DNA of 64,000 nucleotides from Clitopilus passeckerianus. Lineage: Eukaryota > Basidiomycota > Agaricomycetes > Agaricales > Entolomataceae. The stretch is taken from NCBI GenBank assembly GCA_944990035.1, contig CALYLX010000141.1, positions 186,001 to 250,000 on the forward strand. The letters run 5' to 3'. The notes below the pieces were generated by a model. That model searched no databases. It saw only the letters and a program-made list of their open reading frames with translations, and had not been told where the DNA came from. Below, piece by piece: positions 58,244-64,000 of this stretch (positions are counted from its first letter, which is position 1; every line of letters starts with the position of its first letter). Position numbers and translations under genes: made by a program.

Positions 58244-61200
58244 TGGTTTTCTCGCGATGCTATTGGCTCATAAACGTTTTTTCGTTGTATTTTCGTTGAT
58301 GTCTTGGCAAGCAACTGGTTTAGGAGATATTCCCTTTTCGAGAACGCCGAATTGATGCTATTCTTGATCCCGTCAGTACCGGTCTTCGGCGCGTCCTCTC
58401 AAGTTGGCAGACGCAAGAGCACAAACTTGAGCAGCTGCTGCGCAGTTGCGAACGTTTGTGCGAAGCGTTTAGTATCGGACAGCTGATAAATCTACCATAT
58501 GAGCCTAGTACGGCGGTGTCCAATATTGTGAGTTCCTTGTCTGGCTCCCGGCCCTGACGCGCACCAGCTTCTGGTCTGCTCAAGTCAAAGCTCAAGGGAC
58601 CGCTTCTCTACTACTTCTGGCCGAGATCCATCACAAGTCGTTGCTAGTAACGAAGATGCTACCTGTAAAACTGGGTTTAGAATGTATCCTATTGAATGAT
58701 TCAAACCTGGTTCTAGTCGTGGGTTGGTTAGGTGCGTTGCAAATTGACCAGAGCGCCTGTTATAATCAGTTTATTCAATTATACGTGCCTCCTAGATAAG
58801 TATCGGTGGAAAGCTATAGTATGAAATAAACTATGACTGGTACATGGAGCTCAGACTAAGATGTTTACAGTGCCAATACAGTGCTGAACATCGAGCTCGG
58901 GCGAAAGCACCTTGGAATCGACTTGACGTGTTGTTACTGTGTTACACAGCTGCTTCAGATACAAAGATCAGGCACTATGACGAATTGGGTTGGCCGGTGG
59001 ATAGCCACTATACACGGGCTAGGAATCCTTCAGATCAACATGGTTATTCCCTTACATTGACAATCTCGAAGCTCTTTCAACATCGATTGATTGAACGAGC
59101 ACCATAATCTTAAAACCGGCCCGGAAGGGCCAGCTCAGGATCGGACTGCCGGGCGGCCCCGCTTGCCACGGCCCTCTACCCGCGCCTGTAGACGACAACA
59201 CTAAACTCATGTTTTCGGCTTTGGCCCCAGAGTCCACTTGGGTACCTTTTAACTTATCTGATTGACATGAGGCTTACGATGAAGCCAGAGTTGTTCGAAC
59301 ATTTGCTTGCTTCCAAGCTTATGACATCGTCGTCAGATTACCAGTATCAGAGGGATAACGACATGATAGAGTAGTTCTAGAGAAGCCAGGCAAGTAAAAG
59401 CGCAATCACCCAGCGCAACTTCCCCGCTTCTCTTTCGGCATGACACACTGTCCCTCGCCCGATCCTTTCCCTACATCTCCAACTAGATTACGGTAACCAC
59501 CGGCAGAGCAGCTGCGTCCTCCTACCAAGCGACACCACCTCCAGCCTTGCCACAATCAGGGCTAGGTTAAAGAGGAGTGTATAGATTTTGAGCTTGAATC
59601 TCGAAGCCGGGATTAAATTCAATCCTAGACCTTAGGCCTCAGGTCGTACCTTCCAGTGCGATGGTGTGTCATCTATTCATGATAGGTTGGCGAGTTCGAA
59701 AAAGGGACGACCTTGTCGCGATCGTGAACGAGATTGTTTCGAGGAATTTCATGGCTGTTGAGACCGAGACGCAACGATGGCAAAAGACAGTTCCGTGAGC
59801 GTGATAGCCTCCTCCTCCACCCTCATAGCCTTTCTTCCCCCCCAACTCCTTTCGCTTTGTGGCCCAAGCTGTATGCCCATGAACTCGTAGCAATGGCGGA
59901 ATGTTGAGCGGCAACGGTCTGCATCTCCATGCCCAGCCCGTTCTGTTCCTGGCCAGTAGTTTACATCTAAGTAGCCTGCTTTGCCATCGGCATGAGTGAG
60001 TTAATAGAATTATTGTTCTGTGCGACGAACATACCCTCGTAACGTTGTGGAGAGCACAACAAGGTTGTGAACGTTAAACACTCTTGAGAAGCGTATGTTG
60101 TGCGACAAGGTGATGTGGAGTGGGGGCCACAGATATTGGTTTCCTCAACGGGGATGGTATGACCAATTGGGAACCGGTCTCGTTGTAGGGGCCCAAGCTA
60201 TAAGAGAAAACGGGTCATCAGTAAATCGATACTACACATGAAGTAGATGGACCCACCCGAGCTCGGTGACCCGTATCAAAACCTGGGATGTTGCGGCCGC
60301 AACGAGCATAGCACGCACTCTTCCGTCTGGTCTTCATTTGGAGAGGTCGGGGAGAATAAGGAAGTCTTGATCCGGGAGAAGAGGATGTATATTTGCAATC
60401 GCGACGACGACATGAACCCTCGTTCGGAGTGGTGCCAGATGCACCCTCAGTCCGTTCATTTGGCTCTGCAGGTATTCTGTCAGGTGTGAAGCATTACGGC
60501 TATTGGTGCCACTTCAAGTAGGGTCAATCTAGCAGCTTTGGGATTCTGAGAAATCCTAGGGCCCCAGAGGGCCGCTAAAGGCCTAAACAAAAGACGTTAG
60601 ATGACGATGCGCTCCTCGTTGGAATATGAGAATCACCTCTACTTGAATACAGCTCCAATTCCTCAGGTGCAAACTACAGTCATACACCTTTCAACATCTT
60701 AGGAGTCATTCCTCCCGTCTGGATACTCGGAGGCCTGCAGGCCCTTGCCTCTTCGCTACAAAAAGTGCTGCACAAAAATGGCGGCGTAGCCCCGGTTTCG
60801 ATCTGCTGGTGTTTTTTACTACGTCTTCAGAGGAGAGCCCATGGACATGTAGGCATAGAAGCTGCTAGTTCGAGGGAAAAGAGAAGTAGCCCATAATGGC
60901 TAGCGAGCGCTGAATTATTGTGGAAATCAACGATCCTGCATGAGCAGAACTGAAGGAAGTATGGTACTCCGACTCTTCGTTGGCGTGGTGCAGCTGTTGT
61001 ATAGTGAATATGAAGGGGCTGGGGTCGGGATATAAAGCGTCCTTGGGTGCATGAATCGGATATGGAATTTCGGATATATTTTCCTTAGACGGTGGTGGGA
61101 AGAAGGCAGGCTACGTGATATGCATTAGGGCAGGTCGGGTAACACTAACGTCACACATTACCTCTGCACCTTCAACGGCGCTGAGAAATCTACCTTCAAG

Positions 61201-62130
61201 TTATAGCTCGACGTCTTATCACCTTTCAAGCTCGGGCTTCAAGCTTCAAGCTTCAATTTGACACGGGACAGATAGCCTTCCACTCCTTCATCAGTCATTC
61301 CCCGACCACGAAAGAACTTAGGGAACCCCGTCACTTGCGATCGAGGGTCTTGGCAGGACCCGCAAAGCAGCACCTTCATCTCACATACTATCACAATCCT
61401 ATTTGTACCCGAAACACATAACCAGAGCTCGGCGATACCGAGTAGTTCCTCACTTATTCAGCATGGTTGCAATGAATATTCTCGGTTCGCATGTCTTCGT
61501 CAACCGGCATAGCAGCTTCATCTCGAGAGATGTTCGTTGCGTTTCAAGGCGGAATATATCGACCACAAGCTGCACAAAAGCTTGTTCCTACAATGCTATG
61601 TCATGATGCATGTAGGTCGCTCCTTGGGAATGTGTCCTTTGCGTTCAGCTGGAATTCATATTGACTTATGCGTAATTGCTTGCCCTTCCGATTGCATGCT
61701 GCCGACGAACATCTGGTCTCAGTAAACGTGATGTGATGGGGCATGGTCTTCAAGTTTATGCATCAAACTACATGGGTATCCGTTGGTTAGGAAAAGACTG
61801 GATTATTGATGCCTTTCATCATAGGCTATTCGACTTTCCTTACCCTCAATCGAACAGCTGAACTAACTAGCCTTCTGAGGTGTTGCCGCTGCTGCCTGAG
61901 GCGGAGCCCGTTTTAAGTCCACGTTGAATCTCCTGCGATTGTCCTGCATCGTGCATCGCTTCACTGCCACCTTAACGCTCACGAAGGTAAACGCCCGTCA
62001 TGGCGCCTTTTAAATAAGCTGGCATATTTGAACTCCCAGTGGCTACCTCTTGGTGTTGAGAACGCTTAGGCTTGGTACTCGAGGCCCACCAACTGTGGTT
62101 CCTTCCCTTCCTCCCTAAAAGCACAGTCCG

Positions 62131-62796
62131 ATGTCGTTTGGAAATGGCCACTACACTCACCTGAATCGACAAACCTTCCGACATCATCGTTCATTCAGGC
62201 AAAATCGTGACGTTTGGAAGGGCCGTTATCGACGACATCGTTCGACCGGTGCTCATCCACGCATACCCGGGAAAGATACAACGGATATCTTTGGTGGTAC
62301 GTTCACTTCGGCGAATCGGGATAGTTATAACACATGGAATATCTGTACGTCTTTTGACTTCTTTTCTACGGAAGGGTTCTCATTCGGTGATATAGATTGT
62401 ATGCCCCCACCTCCTCCGCCGCGAAACTACTGCTTATCTGCAAGACAATACGGGTGTACGTTCAGGCAACGATACCAAACGAGATCTCGTCCTTACTTCA
62501 ACCGCTACAGAAGGCTGTCTCAAGATACTCGATACCGCTCCCCGAACTTCACGCCTATCAAACACACCTACTCACAAAGTCCATACGATTCGATGATGAC
62601 ATACACACCCGCACTCATACACTCGCCGTACCCTATCACCACCACCTTGCTCAGCCACTCGACGAGCTTCACACCTAGGTCGATGCCAGTACCGGATCTT
62701 CCCATATACCCTCCACTGCCTGACCCGACGGATTGGATGGGCAATCTCTCCGGTTCCTCGTACCCCACTCAGCTTTCTTCGTGGTCATGGAATTAA
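62131..62796 (+). CDS. Doubtful open frame, 221 codons
   Basis: The frame runs from ATG at 62131 to a stop at 62794 and is rich in Ser, Tyr, Arg and Pro with little hydrophobic content. An overlapping frame nearby (IVTFGRAVIDDIVRPVLIHA near 62200-62270) looks more like a real protein but is short and lacks a start. I report it because it is the only sizeable frame in the area; it may be non-coding. Confidence 0.2.
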   Translation: MSFGNGHYTHLNRQTFRHHRSFRQNRDVWKGRYRRHRSTGAHPRIPGKDTTDIFGGTFTSANRDSYNTWNICTSFDFFSTEGFSFGDIDCMPPPPPPRNYCLSARQYGCTFRQRYQTRSRPYFNRYRRLSQDTRYRSPNFTPIKHTYSQSPYDSMMTYTPALIHSPYPITTTLLSHSTSFTPRSMPVPDLPIYPPLPDPTDWMGNLSGSSYPTQLSSWSWN

Positions 62797-63095
62797 CCAT
62801 GTTGCGGGCTATATCTATTTCCATTCTTCATGGGATTTGGGGTTATTATACCTTCATGGGTCAAAAGTATTGGCATACGCCTCTACATTCATATATATCG
62901 TCTCGTCCAAATTTATACCCAGCATATCTAGATACCTGCCCAAATATATACCACTGGGAACGACATATATACCCTAGAATTCAATTGTAAATTATACTTT
63001 ACTATTATATTCCCAACTTGATCTTCAAACTAGAGGCCAGGGCCGGCCACAACCTTGGGCCGAGGGGTGTTAAGCTATAAAAGTTGGGGCTGGTT

Positions 63096-64000
63096 TTACC
63101 CCTTCGGCAATGTCAAAATAACGCCTCTCCGCAGTGCTGCACCCTTGACTTCTTCAACTTTTTGCGGGTGCTGTGAGTCAAATATGGTCCAATACTTTTG
63201 CAAATGACTGCTACATGTCAAATGTGTTTCCTTCCAATGGCCTTGTGCGATGGCTTGGCATAAGCTCATCGCGTCCGGAGTCCCCCGCATGGCAGCGGGA
63301 GTATAGGCTTCAACCCGCAACACAGCGCCTGGCGGAACAACTTGCTTTCTGGATATACCTCTATTGGTGATAAGCCCATACGTTGTGGTCAGATCAAGCA
63401 ACATTTGCATCTCTGAAATACAGGAGTCAAGCGCCGACTCCTCGCTCTGACTAATCTCTTCAGTATCAATATCGCGTAAAACAAGTTTCTCCAAGGTATG
63501 TCGAGACTGAAGAAGAAATTTGCGAAGCTGAGAATTCGGAAGGGAGTGGATGCCTTGGAGATGGACGCTTATGAGTGTTGGGGGTAGGTGAGAAGTGACG
63601 TGAAATAATTCGTCCCCATGAAGGCACCCCTCAAGCAACTTCAGGTGCTCCAAAGGGTAGGACACCTGAGCTTTCTATAATCCAGTTGTGAGATATAACA
63701 GACGAAAACCGATCCAGTGGTTTCTCACCTCCCGAACTGCTCTATGTACCACATGACTGAATGAGCACCCATATTTGCTTCAAGAACCTATGTGAAACGG
63801 ACTCACGCCGAGTGATCGCCTCACCAGGATACTTCTAATCTCTTTAAGCTCGCCCAATTCCGAATAACTTCAAGCGTCTCGTAAAGTGAGAGAAGGGATT
63901 TCGGCATAAAGTCTCTGTCGTCCCTTGCACGCGGATCCGCAGTAATGCACATATGTTCAACGTGCTTGAGAGCCGCCAGGGCTTCCCTCGCCGACTGAAG
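63096..64000 (-). CDS. F-box/LRR-like protein, C-terminal part (5' end outside the window)
   Basis: The gene enters from the right edge. The first segment visible (63833-64000) encodes LQSAREALAALKHVEHMCIT and ends in LKRLEVS at a GTGAGG donor. After one or two introns the long last exon (63096 to about 63675) begins SYPLEHLKLLEGCL and contains PPTLISVHLQGIHSLPNSQL and LRKFLLQSRHTLEKLVLRDI. The regular Leu spacing and the basic C-terminus (LTLPKG) resemble Agaricomycete F-box/LRR proteins. The F-box itself would lie to the right of the window. The exact intron pattern between 63680 and 63830 is uncertain. Confidence 0.6.

Larger units (their letters stand above)
58013..63095. other. Gene-poor region of about 5 kb
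   Basis: I find no recognisable conserved gene here. The region contains an inverted repeat at 58191-58243, a short GCTTCAA tandem near 61236-61256, and one doubtful open frame at 62131-62796. C/T-rich leader-like sequence at 61.2-61.4 kb could precede an unrecognised transcript. No transposase, reverse transcriptase or LTR pair was recognised. Confidence 0.45.

Noticed and set aside
58150..58260. tRNA-like GTTCGAATC element on the minus strand
   Set aside because: The arm pairs imperfectly and no matching acceptor stem or anticodon arm is found at the right distance.

Overview
The window is nuclear DNA of a filamentous basidiomycete, most likely an Agaricomycete. Genes are split by many canonical GT-AG introns of about 45-90 nt. 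Both strands are densely used. The gene content fits this group: a sesquiterpene synthase, F-box/LRR proteins, STAND-type NACHT proteins with ankyrin or WD40 arrays, Baeyer-Villiger-type flavin monooxygenases and expanded kinase-like families. Wherever I rebuilt a whole gene, the exon lengths sum to a multiple of three, which supports the models.

Layout. 0-0.5 kb: 3' end of a sesquiterpene synthase. 1.4-4.8 kb: two housekeeping genes, bifunctional purine enzyme ADE16/17 (+) and an HDDC2-type HD-domain nucleotidase (-). 5.0-12.6 kb: three head-to-tail paralogues of one kinase-like family on the minus strand: a pseudogene, an apparently active member and a pseudokinase. A relic of HDDC2 exon 1 lies between the first two, marking the duplication unit. 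13.6-14.1 kb: a mosaic relic of WDR5 5' sequence fused to a second HDDC2 exon-1 relic. 14.7-15.0 kb: a small secreted Cys-rich peptide with a dibasic processing site. 15.8-22.1 kb: intact WDR5/SWD3 (+) and a GRAM-TBC-EF-hand Rab GAP (-).

22.4-27.0 kb: a NACHT-ankyrin STAND protein (-). 28.7-37.2 kb: two paralogous flavin monooxygenases flanking a mitochondrial EngB-type GTPase and a TMEM170-like membrane protein. 37.5-40.5 kb: an F-box gene whose 3' end is repeated downstream, followed by a separate 489-bp direct duplication. 40.7-46.7 kb: a C2H2 transcription factor, an intact fourth member of the kinase-like family, and an unrelated DFG-type kinase. 47.6-49.0 kb: a coiled-coil/proline-rich gene with an apparent frameshift. 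52.2-58.0 kb: a 12-exon, 1731-residue STAND protein combining an N-terminal Asn-rich strand-like motif, a helical domain, a ubiquitin-like fold, Cys pairs, NACHT and about 14 WD repeats. 58-63 kb is gene-poor. The right edge holds part of an F-box/LRR-like gene.

The housekeeping genes are single and intact. The accessory genes (kinase-like, STAND, F-box) show duplication, decay and repeat amplification. The most unusual items are the duplicated kinase/HDDC2 block with its pseudokinase, the multi-domain NACHT-WD40 protein with six near-identical repeats, a candidate 31-nt intron, and the secreted Cys-rich peptide. Any link between the kinase-like and STAND genes, for example in self/non-self recognition, is inference only.
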